Shown here: positions 11,601-18,919 of the stretch, one piece after another
Layout: the number at the start of each line of letters is the position of its first letter
Numbering within the stretch: position 1 is the first letter of the stretch
DNA from: Planctomycetaceae bacterium
Lineage (GTDB): Bacteria > Planctomycetota > Planctomycetia > Planctomycetales > Planctomycetaceae
Direction: 5' to 3'
Assembly: GCA_020638955.1 (NCBI GenBank)
Contig: JACKHO010000002.1
Location: forward strand, 248,001-312,000
Length of the DNA: 64,000 nucleotides
The notes under the pieces: model-generated
Seen by the model: the letters and a program-made list of their open reading frames with translations, nothing else
The model's database searches: none
What the model was told of the DNA's origin: nothing
Translations under genes and position numbers: made by a program

Positions 11601-12399
11601 CGATGACGTCAAAGGCCTCAGCATTCCTGTGACTGCCGTCGTACCGCCGCAGGGTGGTTCATCGGCAGACAAAGTCGGCTCACCGAAGTCGCACAGCCGT
11701 GACTTGTCAGCGGCAGACGCACTTGTGGAGTTCCAGTTCGAGCGACTCGCTGCCCTTAAGTACCCTGAGGACAAGGAGCAAATCAACGAACTTGCCGAGG
11801 TACTGAAATCGAGCGACAAGAAACGTCGCCTCGCCGTGACGCTGCTCCACCTCATCGACACTGATGCCCACCGCAAGGAACACCTCGCAGATGTGGTGTC
11901 CACAGCCGACCGCGTTCTTAAATCGATTCCACGAGCCAAAGTGCAGGCGTACTTCGGTCTCAGGCAACAGCCAGAGTCGGCTGAGGAAAAGAAACTCCAC
12001 AGCCAGCGCACTGAAGAGAAACGAGACCTCATCGACGCGCTCTACCGTAAAGGTCGCGCACTGGCTTACATGGAACTGCCAGACGTCGTCGAGAAACACC
12101 CCATCGAAAACCAGGAGAAACTCTCCGAGCAAATCGAAACCACCTTCAAACAACTCTCCCGCTGGGTCGATCCCGAAGCCTCAGATTACGTGCTGCTGAA
12201 GGTCCGCGTGCTCCGGCGTCAGGGAAATGTCGCTCAGGCCATTCAGTTACTGAAAAAGGTCCACGACAAACCCGCTCAGGAAAGCTGGCTGCACCACAAG
12301 AAACTCCGCGACATGTACTCCGAACTCGGCTGGACCGACTGGAGCAAACGCGAACAAAGCTGGATGCTGCGGTTCGATCCCGGGCATGCAAAGCAGTAG
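8653..12399 (+). CDS. Exported tripeptidyl-peptidase II-like subtilase (S8 family)
   Basis: Predicted serine exopeptidase of the subtilisin clan, resembling tripeptidyl-peptidase II, which removes tripeptides from the N-terminus of peptides. The triad is visible, numbered from 8653: Asp67 in VAIFDTGVD, His277 in GEHGTHVAG and Ser462 in NGTSMASPN. ASAGNAGPA supplies the oxyanion Asn. About 210 residues lie between Asp and His, a long insertion characteristic of TPP II, and more than 750 residues follow the catalytic domain. Total length is close to that of eukaryotic TPP II. The start at 8653 is chosen because MLQRIGTTILLITFVTSGAGD looks like a signal peptide; 8575 and 8641 are alternatives. 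Export would differ from the cytosolic eukaryotic enzyme. It is monocistronic and divergent from the beta-helix gene. Confidence 0.86.
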   Translation: MLQRIGTTILLITFVTSGAGDLAGLEPEGQEDNLRNALLPKSETQALEFLTEFPEFDGRGVTVAIFDTGVDPGAPLLSSTTDGQPKFVDLIDATGDGDVTTTVKQKSENGRLVGLTGRDLTIGENWTNPTGEYRLGMKSAWDFFPPELVERMKSEWKDKWEENQRKRLRELELHLNDDKSDISKKEHQSRVDLLKSLLNDDADPGPIYDCVVFHDGTVWRAVVDTDEDGDLGEESVLTDFDVEPKFATFGDNSSLNFSVHIYNDGDLLSLVTVSGEHGTHVAGIVAAHDPDHPERNGVAPGARIVSVKIGDNRIDGMETGTALVRAVPAVIKHKCDLINMSYGEPGAPANAGRVVEHFSRLVREENIIFVASAGNAGPALSTVGAPGGTSTALIGVGAYVSPAMMQAEYTVREERPGVAYTWSSRGPTYDGAAGVDIFAPGGAIAPVPNYSLQPARQMNGTSMASPNACGNIALILSGMKANKKPYNFVSVLRALQTTAVSVETTDRFVQGPGLVQTLDAYNHLMSDNSNDDELVEIEVNVEGKRGIYLRDSYESTHVADRTVFLKPAFTSATTNERKLAYEVPLRFESTADWVDVGPLMVLPHDGRPMSIQVDPTDLDPGVHFAEILGFDDRHSERGPLVRIPVTVVRSVSTKNNSVSWTAKTNSGEVIRKFVNVPSDAVAATLKIRRVGGDNVRMGFVHLVQLVPGQTFEKGENSWVVRLDGNEVVEHDFAVVPGRALEVCWGHYWSSLGEGEFEFDLTFQRLNVSSNKLALSPGLPGQRFDVTALSQPLHIDISGSLNTHRKLLVPTSAKVETMTDDRDQLPEAQQTHRLTLDYKLTRASAGSVTLSCPQLDQLLYESPLDGMFISVIDERGVERATQDMFAEEPTRIPAGANTIRVELKHTDESVLNRWKQLLIAVDQPISSVSIPVSHSNAQLAGGSSRAGSVEIQPGETVSVWIGCPKLPGGEVQAGDVLIGSLSVSDDVKGLSIPVTAVVPPQGGSSADKVGSPKSHSRDLSAADALVEFQFERLAALKYPEDKEQINELAEVLKSSDKKRRLAVTLLHLIDTDAHRKEHLADVVSTADRVLKSIPRAKVQAYFGLRQQPESAEEKKLHSQRTEEKRDLIDALYRKGRALAYMELPDVVEKHPIENQEKLSEQIETTFKQLSRWVDPEASDYVLLKVRVLRRQGNVAQAIQLLKKVHDKPAQESWLHHKKLRDMYSELGWTDWSKREQSWMLRFDPGHAKQ

Positions 12400-12477
12400 C
12401 TGCCCCAAGCGTCGCATTAACCACTTCGGCCAACCTGTAGCAGTTGTGGCCTGTCACTCGCTGATCTGAAAGAGATT

Positions 12478-12556
12478 GAAACGCGGAGGCGCTGAGAAAT
12501 CGGAGCCGATTCATCGCTTCTTCTCTGCGATCCTCGACGTGCTCTGCGGTTTTTCT
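12478..12556. repeat. Degenerate intergenic inverted repeat (CTCTGCG-type)
   Basis: The left arm (about 12478-12499) begins AAACGCGGAGGCGCTGAG. The right arm (about 12521-12555) contains CTCTGCG, CTCTGCGGT and a T-rich end, and is roughly its reverse complement. I recall similar phrases as dispersed intergenic repeats in planctomycetes and other phyla. It lies after the TPP II-like gene, has no coding potential, and the T run could give weak termination. Confidence 0.35.
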
Positions 12557-12688
12557 TTTCCGTAGCTGCCGCGTCGCTTCGCTACTCGCCGCATTTCCCC
12601 AAGCCAAATTGAGTTCATCTTCAACGCGGGGACGCGTACAATGTAACCACTACGGCAACCTGCATCCTTGCTTGAAGGAGATCGAGCA

Positions 12689-13003
12689 ATGTCGATGGTG
12701 CTTTTCGCAACTGGCCTCTTGCTGTTCGGCAGCGGACTAGTCGTCTACCTGCTGGAGTACCGTGTCTGTCTGCGCATCGTTCAGCAGACGGCAGGTCAGC
12801 CTGATGCGCTGACTTCTCAAGAAATCTGGCTGAATACCCAGATGTTCACAAAGCAGAAGAAGCTGATGCGGTGGGCCGAATCGGAGGTCGATGCGCCCCT
12901 CAAGCGCGACGCAGCGCTCGCTCTACGATTGGGCTACACATTCCAATCGCTGGCCATTTGTGGCATGGTCCTCACCGCAATTGGTGCGGCCTGCTTTGCC
13001 TGA
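12689..13003 (+). CDS. Small membrane protein of unknown function (104 aa)
   Basis: The ATG at 12689 follows GAAGGAG at 12674-12680 with good spacing; an in-frame TTG lies upstream at 12668. The protein has one hydrophobic segment at about residues 3-22 (VLFATGLLLFGSGLVVYLL) and another at about residues 82-103, separated by a charged loop with KQKK and several acidic residues, so it is a probable two-pass inner-membrane protein. I recognise no family. It is convergent with the DUF1573 gene and separate from the TPP II-like gene. A short hairpin at about 13025-13041 lies just after the stop but has no clear U tract. Confidence 0.65.
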   Translation: MSMVLFATGLLLFGSGLVVYLLEYRVCLRIVQQTAGQPDALTSQEIWLNTQMFTKQKKLMRWAESEVDAPLKRDAALALRLGYTFQSLAICGMVLTAIGAACFA

Positions 13004-13078
13004 TCCTACAGTGCTGATGTCGTTCGTTGAGTTTTTCAACGGCACTTCATCGAGCACGCAGGGAACATCACCGACGCT

Positions 13079-14239
13079 CTAATACGTTTCGAGAGCGACC
13101 TTGAAATTGAGTTCCGGCAGTTTCGGGTGGTTGGTTTTCAAAGAGATTGTTCCGGGATTCTCGATACTCCAAACGCCCGTCGGACATTTGGCGGGGACTT
13201 TGATGACGAGCGTGTACTTCGCCGCGCCTTCACCTGATGAATCAGTTTGCAACGAGATGTCCAGAAATCCGGGATCGCTCGTCACTTCAGTAATCGCAAA
13301 GTCTGGCAGCGCTTCATCCAGGATGAATGCGTAACGGAACGTCTTTCCCCGCTCCGATGAAATTCGTTCCAGCGAAAAGATTGACAAATCAGCGTGCCAG
13401 CCGGGACCAACCACAGTCAATGGCCCCAAACGCACGGCATTCACATCAAGGCGAATTTCGGCGTTTTCATCGGTCAAGTTGGTCTTGATGACGACGTGTT
13501 CTTTAATCGCCTGGGCTTCTTCCGGAGGTGTGAGTGTACCGGTAATTCGATAGGCCGCCTTCCCATCGGGTTCCGGCATCTCTTCGACCGGAACCGATTC
13601 AACTTTGAACTTCAGCCGATCGGAGCTTGATTCCACTGAGACAATTTCCAGGTTTTCATAGATTTGCGTCAACACAAATCCTTCAAACTCAACTGGGTCC
13701 GTTTTTACAGTTCCCAGCGACCAGCTGTCTTCCGGATAAACCATGAGCCTGGGGAACATGGAACCTCGCACCGACAGGTGGAGATCTGGTTTTTCCGGAT
13801 CACTTGTCCAAATGATGGCTTCCTGGCCGAATGCCCCTTTGGCTTCGGGCTTCCACTCGAGATTAATAACCGCCTCACCGCCCGGAGGGATTTCCGAATC
13901 TTCGAGGTTTGCCAACGTGCATTTACACTGCGAACGTCCCTTTGCCAGCTTAAGTGGTTCCGTCCCCTCGTTCTTGACGACGAAGCCATGCGTTCCAGTT
14001 TCTCCGAGAGCCATACGTCCGAAATCATGAATTTCCTGGGCAATGACAACCTTGGCTCCGGGGGTCATTTTCCCCTCGTCTTCAAACGGATTTCGGCGGT
14101 AGAACTTCCCCTCTTCGTCAAATATGGGAACGGAATCGACGGCTGATTTCATTTGGCGGGTCGGTGAGAAGTAGTAACCAATCCCGACAACGCACAACAG
14201 AAGCAGCACGAAGGCTACTACAACTTCTCTCAGTTTCAT
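13079..14239 (-). CDS. DUF1573-domain membrane-anchored protein
   Basis: A 386-residue protein with an N-terminal signal anchor (VVVAFVLLLLCVVGIGYYF, about residues 7-25). An Ig-like DUF1573 domain at about residues 65-160 is marked by HDFGRMALGETGTHGFVVKN, NEGTEPL and CKCTLA before PPGGEAVINLEWKP. The remaining 220 residues look like further beta-sandwich repeats. DUF1573 proteins are common in Planctomycetota and Bacteroidota; their role is unclear. The ATG at 14239 is preceded by GGAG at eight bases' distance. It is the last gene of the leftward mur block, 162 bp after mraY, so it may be co-transcribed or use its own promoter. The function is not established; an extracytoplasmic envelope role is inference. 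Confidence 0.8.
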   Translation of the reverse strand: MKLREVVVAFVLLLLCVVGIGYYFSPTRQMKSAVDSVPIFDEEGKFYRRNPFEDEGKMTPGAKVVIAQEIHDFGRMALGETGTHGFVVKNEGTEPLKLAKGRSQCKCTLANLEDSEIPPGGEAVINLEWKPEAKGAFGQEAIIWTSDPEKPDLHLSVRGSMFPRLMVYPEDSWSLGTVKTDPVEFEGFVLTQIYENLEIVSVESSSDRLKFKVESVPVEEMPEPDGKAAYRITGTLTPPEEAQAIKEHVVIKTNLTDENAEIRLDVNAVRLGPLTVVGPGWHADLSIFSLERISSERGKTFRYAFILDEALPDFAITEVTSDPGFLDISLQTDSSGEGAAKYTLVIKVPAKCPTGVWSIENPGTISLKTNHPKLPELNFKVALETY

Positions 14240-14401
14240 GAAAAACTCCGATCAATTACGGGGCAATGACGTAGCGGAAAACGGCAGAATAGAAATGAAC
14301 AATCCTGCTACGTGCCCAGTCATTCTAGACCGCAAAGGGAATTGAAGTGAAGGGATTCGTAACCCAAATGAGCGAGAAGGAGCGACTTGCCGCCCGCGTA
14401 T

Positions 14402-15427
14402 TCACAACAATTTAATCAGGGCCAGTCCGGCAATTCCCAGGATTGCGGACACAATCCAGAAGCGTGTGACAATTCGAGTTTCTGGAACACCCTGGAAGAC
14501 ATAGTGATTGTGTAACGGGCTGCAGCGCAGGATTCTGCGTTTCGTAAGCCGGAAAGACCCGATTTGCAGAATGACGCTCACGGTTTCAACAACAAACACG
14601 CCCCCCACAATGACCAGCAGCAGTTCCTGACGCACGGCCAGTCCTGCGATTGCCAAAATCGCCCCCAACGGCAGGGCTCCCGTATCGCCCATAAACACCT
14701 GTGCGGGATGGCAATTGAACCACAGGAATCCCAGGAGTGCTCCCAGCACGGCTCCTAAGACAACGCACAATTCACCGATTTCCGCAATGCGCGGTACTCC
14801 GAGGAACTCAGCAAATTTGGCGTGGCCGGAAAGATAAACCAACGTTGTCACAGCAGCGCCAGCAGTCAACATGCATCCCGCTGCCAGTCCGTCGAGACCA
14901 TCAGTCAGGTTTACGCCGTTCGAGGTGCCGACAATGACGAACACACCCCACAGAATAATCCACTTCCCGACTGTAATTTGATGAGCACCATCGAGCCAGA
15001 CAATCTTGCCGGAATAGTGGGTCTGCTGCTGAATGACATACAGCCATGAAGTGCAAATGAGACCGAGGGCACATTGAGAGAGAAACTTCTCTTTGGCTGT
15101 TAGTCCCAGCCGCGACGTGAACAGTTTGATGGAATCATCGAGTGCTCCCAGGATGGTGAACGCGACAATTGCAAACAGTCCCAGCTGCACGTAGGGATTA
15201 CCCAGACGACCGAACAGCAGAGTCGCGACGAGTACCGCCGCCGCAATGAACAGGCCGCCCATAGTCGGTGTGTTTTGTTTGCCCGCATGCAGCTCGTCGA
15301 GTGTCTTCGACGCGCTACCGACACGTTCACGAAACCAAATTGCCAGCAGGCGAATGACCCACGGCCCAAGAATCAGCACGGCGACGAACGACGCGACGGC
15401 GGCAAGCGCAATGCGTGCGGTGAGCAT
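14402..15427 (-). CDS. mraY: Phospho-N-acetylmuramoyl-pentapeptide-transferase
   Basis: MraY transfers phospho-MurNAc-pentapeptide from UDP to undecaprenyl phosphate, making lipid I at the inner membrane. Family motifs occur in order: KQNTPTMGG (about residues 50-58), GALDDSIKL with the metal-binding Asp pair (about 94-102), NGVNLTDGLDGLAAG (about 170-184), MGDTGALPLG and the His-containing SPLHNHYVFQG near the C-terminus. About ten hydrophobic segments fit the family topology, and 341 residues is a normal length. It follows murF after a 109-bp gap in a murE-murF-mraY block, so it supports a peptidoglycan pathway in this organism. Start ATG 15427 gives an immediate first membrane segment. Confidence 0.96.
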   Translation of the reverse strand: MLTARIALAAVASFVAVLILGPWVIRLLAIWFRERVGSASKTLDELHAGKQNTPTMGGLFIAAAVLVATLLFGRLGNPYVQLGLFAIVAFTILGALDDSIKLFTSRLGLTAKEKFLSQCALGLICTSWLYVIQQQTHYSGKIVWLDGAHQITVGKWIILWGVFVIVGTSNGVNLTDGLDGLAAGCMLTAGAAVTTLVYLSGHAKFAEFLGVPRIAEIGELCVVLGAVLGALLGFLWFNCHPAQVFMGDTGALPLGAILAIAGLAVRQELLLVIVGGVFVVETVSVILQIGSFRLTKRRILRCSPLHNHYVFQGVPETRIVTRFWIVSAILGIAGLALIKLL

Positions 15428-15536
15428 TACTGAAACTCGGTAACGAGGTAAGAGGTGCAGGGAGTGTCAACCAAGCCACACCCTTACCAAGAAAGCAGCG
15501 AACAAGACAATATCGACTGCCGCTGAGACAGCGAAA

Positions 15537-16943
15537 TCAAGCTGCTTTCGACTCAGATGGAATGGCCCTTACCTGGGCAGCTCGCTGTTCGAGATATGTC
15601 AGGACGCGTTCCATGTGCATATCACGCGAGCCTTTCACGAGCAACACGTCTCCGGGCTGCAGCCAGCAGTCGAGCAGGAGCTCGGCAATGCTCAAATTGT
15701 CGCAAGCTCCGAGGCTACCAGCATCCATGCCCGACATCCGAGCACTGCCTGCCAATGATGCGGCCTCAGATCCGACTGCGATGAGTTGATCGACATCACA
15801 CGCGGCGACAATCTGACCTAATTCGCGATGGTATTGGGCAGACGCGCTCCCCAATGCGAGCATGTCACCGGCGACCAGAATCTTCTTGTGCTCGGTTTGC
15901 CAGTCGTGGAGCGTCTGACAGGCGGCCTGCATGGAAGCCGGGCTGGCGTTATACGTGTCGTTGATGACGGTCCACGGGCCAATGTGCCGCAGCTCGCAGC
16001 GTCCGGGCACGGGCTCAAACATCCGTAATCCGGCGGCAATTTCTTCGTCCGTCAAATCGACCTGACGTCCCAATGCGACTGCGGCAATGGCGGACGTAAT
16101 GTGGTGACGACCAACGGCAGGGACATCAAACTGAACGGAATCCACGCAGAAACGCAGCCAACCGTTTTCAACACGAACCCACTGAGCCACGACATCGTTA
16201 TGGCTTTGCTCGCCCACAAAAATCACGGGGCAGGAAGCACGTTCGGCAAGTTGCCGTACGAGTTGATTGTCACCATTCAAAATGGCAAATCCAGACTCCG
16301 GCAGTGCTTCGAGCAACTCCCCTTTCGCCTGCATAATTGCTTCAATGGTCCCGAATTCATCGAGGTGCACGGGACTAATGTTCGTGATGACGCCAATTTC
16401 GGGCTGTGCGATACCGGCAAGGTCCTCGATTTCCCCAACATGCGATGCTGCCAGTTCCAGCGCGGCGAATTCATGGTGTCGATCGAGCTGAAGGACGCTG
16501 AGCGGAACTCCGAGGTAATTATTGAAATTCTCAGGGCTTTCGATGCCGTTGTAGCGCGCCGACAACACGTTTTGCAGCATGTGTCGGGTCGTGGTCTTGC
16601 CAACAGTTCCGGTGACGCCCACGACCAGTGTGTCGAATTGCTGGCGATACCACTCGGCAAAATCCCACAGTGCGAGTACCGTGTCGTCAACAATCAGGAG
16701 TCGCCCGCTCGATGTATCGCAGCGATCGTGTTCGACGACGCAGGCGATGGCACCCTTGCTGAGTGCTTCCGCGATGTATCGGTGACCATCGTCCCGGTCA
16801 CCCACAATGGCCCAAAAGATGTCTCCAGACCGGACGCGACGGGAATCAACTTCCACGCGTTCAAATTGAATAGCCCCATCGGCTATGCCGACAGTTTCTG
16901 CATCTAATGCGGCGATCAGATCGTGGAGCGCGACTGGCTGCAT
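15537..16943 (-). CDS. murF: UDP-N-acetylmuramoyl-tripeptide--D-alanyl-D-alanine ligase
   Basis: MurF adds D-Ala-D-Ala to UDP-MurNAc-tripeptide in the cytoplasm. It shows the Mur ligase layout: an N-terminal UDP-binding domain with DSRRVRSGDIFWA, the ATP loop GVTGTVGKTTT, the central segment NYLGVPLSVL, and NDTYNASPASMQ in the C-terminal part. The chosen ATG at 16943 lies 5 bases after the murE stop and starts MQPVALHDLIAALD. A start further upstream at 17003 would overlap murE and add 20 residues without a typical N-terminal sequence. Length is 468 residues, normal for MurF. The tight spacing implies co-transcription, and possibly translational coupling, with murE. Confidence 0.95.
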   Translation of the reverse strand: MQPVALHDLIAALDAETVGIADGAIQFERVEVDSRRVRSGDIFWAIVGDRDDGHRYIAEALSKGAIACVVEHDRCDTSSGRLLIVDDTVLALWDFAEWYRQQFDTLVVGVTGTVGKTTTRHMLQNVLSARYNGIESPENFNNYLGVPLSVLQLDRHHEFAALELAASHVGEIEDLAGIAQPEIGVITNISPVHLDEFGTIEAIMQAKGELLEALPESGFAILNGDNQLVRQLAERASCPVIFVGEQSHNDVVAQWVRVENGWLRFCVDSVQFDVPAVGRHHITSAIAAVALGRQVDLTDEEIAAGLRMFEPVPGRCELRHIGPWTVINDTYNASPASMQAACQTLHDWQTEHKKILVAGDMLALGSASAQYHRELGQIVAACDVDQLIAVGSEAASLAGSARMSGMDAGSLGACDNLSIAELLLDCWLQPGDVLLVKGSRDMHMERVLTYLEQRAAQVRAIPSESKAA

Positions 16944-16948
16944 TTTCT

Positions 16949-18451
16949 CTAGTCCTGAAGCGGTTTGCTGACAATCAGCTGTCGTTCTCCCATCGACCGG
17001 CAAACCGCGACATCATTAAACTCAATGGACCGACTTCCAACGATTTGCGTCTGTTCGTGTCCTTTGCCCGCAATGAGAACCGTATCACCCTCTTCGGCGA
17101 TTTCTAGTGCCCTCAAAATTGCTGCACGACGATCCAGTTCGACCTCAACTCGGCACTGGCCCGCCTCCATTCCCCGCTGAATGTGAGCGGCAATTTCTGC
17201 CGGATCTTCGGAACGCGGGTTGTCGCTCGTGATGATGGCCAGGTCCGCCTGACTGGCAACTTTTCCCATTTGCGGACGCTTGGATTGGTCGCGGTTGCCG
17301 CCTGCTCCAAAGACGACAATAACGCGACCAAAGGTCAGTTGCCGAAGGGTCGAAATGACGCGGCCCAGTGCATCCGGCGTGTGGGCGAAATCAACCAAGA
17401 CTGTTGCTGCCGACGCACACTCCACGTGTTGGAGACGCCCCGGGACGTCCTGGCAATGTGCCAACGCATGTACGATTTCTTCCAGCGGGAATCCCTGATG
17501 ATGCACCGCCGCAATGGCGGCCAAAGCGTTTTCGACGTTGTGTCGTCCGGGCATGGGAAGAAACATTGGGACCGAAGTCTCACCGACATGCAACGTGAAG
17601 CGTGTCCCTTGTAATGTTTCTTCTTCAATCGTGCCTCGGTAATCAGCGTCTGCTGCGATGCCGAAAGTCTGGCATTTCGCGGGCAATTCGCCGTTCGCTG
17701 CCATGCCACGACAACCGGGGTCATCTGCATTGATGAGCAGGATTCCCTGAGGTTTCAGGTAGTTTGCGATGCCTGCCTTAGCCCTGACGTAGTCATCAAA
17801 CGTCTGATGATAATCAAGATGATCCTGCGTCACGTTGGTGACAATGGCCACGTCGAGAGAAACTCCTGCAATCCTCTGCTGGTCGAGTGCGTGACTGGAA
17901 ATCTCCATTGCAGCATGCCGTGCCTTTTGAGCCACCATGCTTCCCAGCCAGCCCGCCAGTTGACGCGCATCGGGTGTCGTCAGAGATGACGGAGCGGACA
18001 GGTTTCCGTCGGAGTATTGAATTGTCCCCAGTAGTCCGCAGCGCTTTCCAAGCTGCTGGAGCAATTCACGCACGAGCCAGGTCGTGGTCGTCTTACCGTT
18101 GGTTCCAGTCACGCCCACCATCTTGAGCCTTTGGGCCGGATGAAAATGAAGGGCGTGACAGAGTTCACCGTATGCACGACGGGCGTCGGCTACGATGCAA
18201 TGTGGGACAGAATGTCCCGCGAGGGAGCGATCGGTGAGAATCGCTGCGGCCCCGCTACGAAGGGCTTCAGGGACGAAATCTCGTCCGTGGATTCGGGTTC
18301 CTGGAAGTGCGGCAAACAGGCATCCCGGACGGACGTCACAACTTTTCTCGGTGACATCGGCGACAGTAATGTCGTGACAATTAACAAACCTGGCGGACGG
18401 CAGCAGTGCCTTAAGGCTGATGATTCCAGTTGTTGACGGCGGATAACCCAT
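16949..18451 (-). CDS. murE: UDP-N-acetylmuramoyl-L-alanyl-D-glutamate--2,6-diaminopimelate ligase
   Basis: MurE adds the third residue of the peptidoglycan stem peptide. The protein is 500 residues. GVTGTNGKTTTTW (about residues 113-125) is the ATP-binding loop. HAAMEISSHALDQQR and TNVTQDHLDYH are central Mur ligase motifs, and SDNPRSEDP carries the DNPR signature associated with meso-diaminopimelate rather than lysine. It is the first gene of the leftward murE-murF-mraY block, with the promoter presumably in 18452-18919. No clear Shine-Dalgarno sequence precedes ATG 18451. No murD, ftsW or murG follow mraY in this window, so the dcw cluster is split here. Confidence 0.96.
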   Translation of the reverse strand: MGYPPSTTGIISLKALLPSARFVNCHDITVADVTEKSCDVRPGCLFAALPGTRIHGRDFVPEALRSGAAAILTDRSLAGHSVPHCIVADARRAYGELCHALHFHPAQRLKMVGVTGTNGKTTTTWLVRELLQQLGKRCGLLGTIQYSDGNLSAPSSLTTPDARQLAGWLGSMVAQKARHAAMEISSHALDQQRIAGVSLDVAIVTNVTQDHLDYHQTFDDYVRAKAGIANYLKPQGILLINADDPGCRGMAANGELPAKCQTFGIAADADYRGTIEEETLQGTRFTLHVGETSVPMFLPMPGRHNVENALAAIAAVHHQGFPLEEIVHALAHCQDVPGRLQHVECASAATVLVDFAHTPDALGRVISTLRQLTFGRVIVVFGAGGNRDQSKRPQMGKVASQADLAIITSDNPRSEDPAEIAAHIQRGMEAGQCRVEVELDRRAAILRALEIAEEGDTVLIAGKGHEQTQIVGSRSIEFNDVAVCRSMGERQLIVSKPLQD

Positions 18452-18919
18452 AAGGAACTGGGGGCTGGCGAACGATCATCGCACCAGCAACTGCTCGCTG
18501 TTATTCATTTTGGCAAATGGACTTACGGCACTCCCTGAATTGCTTTTTTCGTGGAGCGACGAGGATTCTCACCATTTCCCCGGTTCGGTCAATAAGCGTT
18601 TGACAACTTTTCAAAACCGCGCAAATGCGATTGTAAACGTTACAGTCGGCACAGATTCACAAATCGAAGCACTTTTGTTTTCGCTCCGGTTATTGCTTGG
18701 AAGTCGGATGACTTTTGGTACTCTTAAGGTGCGTGATGTTTTCTTTTTTCATCTCTCCGGCTGGGGAGCTTAGAGAGTGGAAGAGAAGCCATCGCCGTTG
18801 CAAAACGGATTTTACGGTGGTTCAGGGACGAAAGTGGGTAATCTCCGTGTCGACACGCGCTCAGCGATCACAGATGTGGACTGATGTCGCTACGTTGTAG
18901 TAGGAGGGGGACGATCTGA
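18452..18919. other. Divergent intergenic region upstream of murE
   Basis: 468 bases lie between murE (leftward) and a membrane protein gene (rightward). A short inverted repeat, TGTAAACGTTACA, sits at 18632-18644 and could be an operator, but at 5 bp per arm it may be chance. TAGGAGGGGG at 18901-18910 is the strong ribosome binding site of the rightward gene. No further gene is seen. Confidence 0.4.

Noticed and set aside
16101..16907. A long rightward open frame opposite murF
   Set aside because: Antisense to a well-defined MurF; no domain seen.
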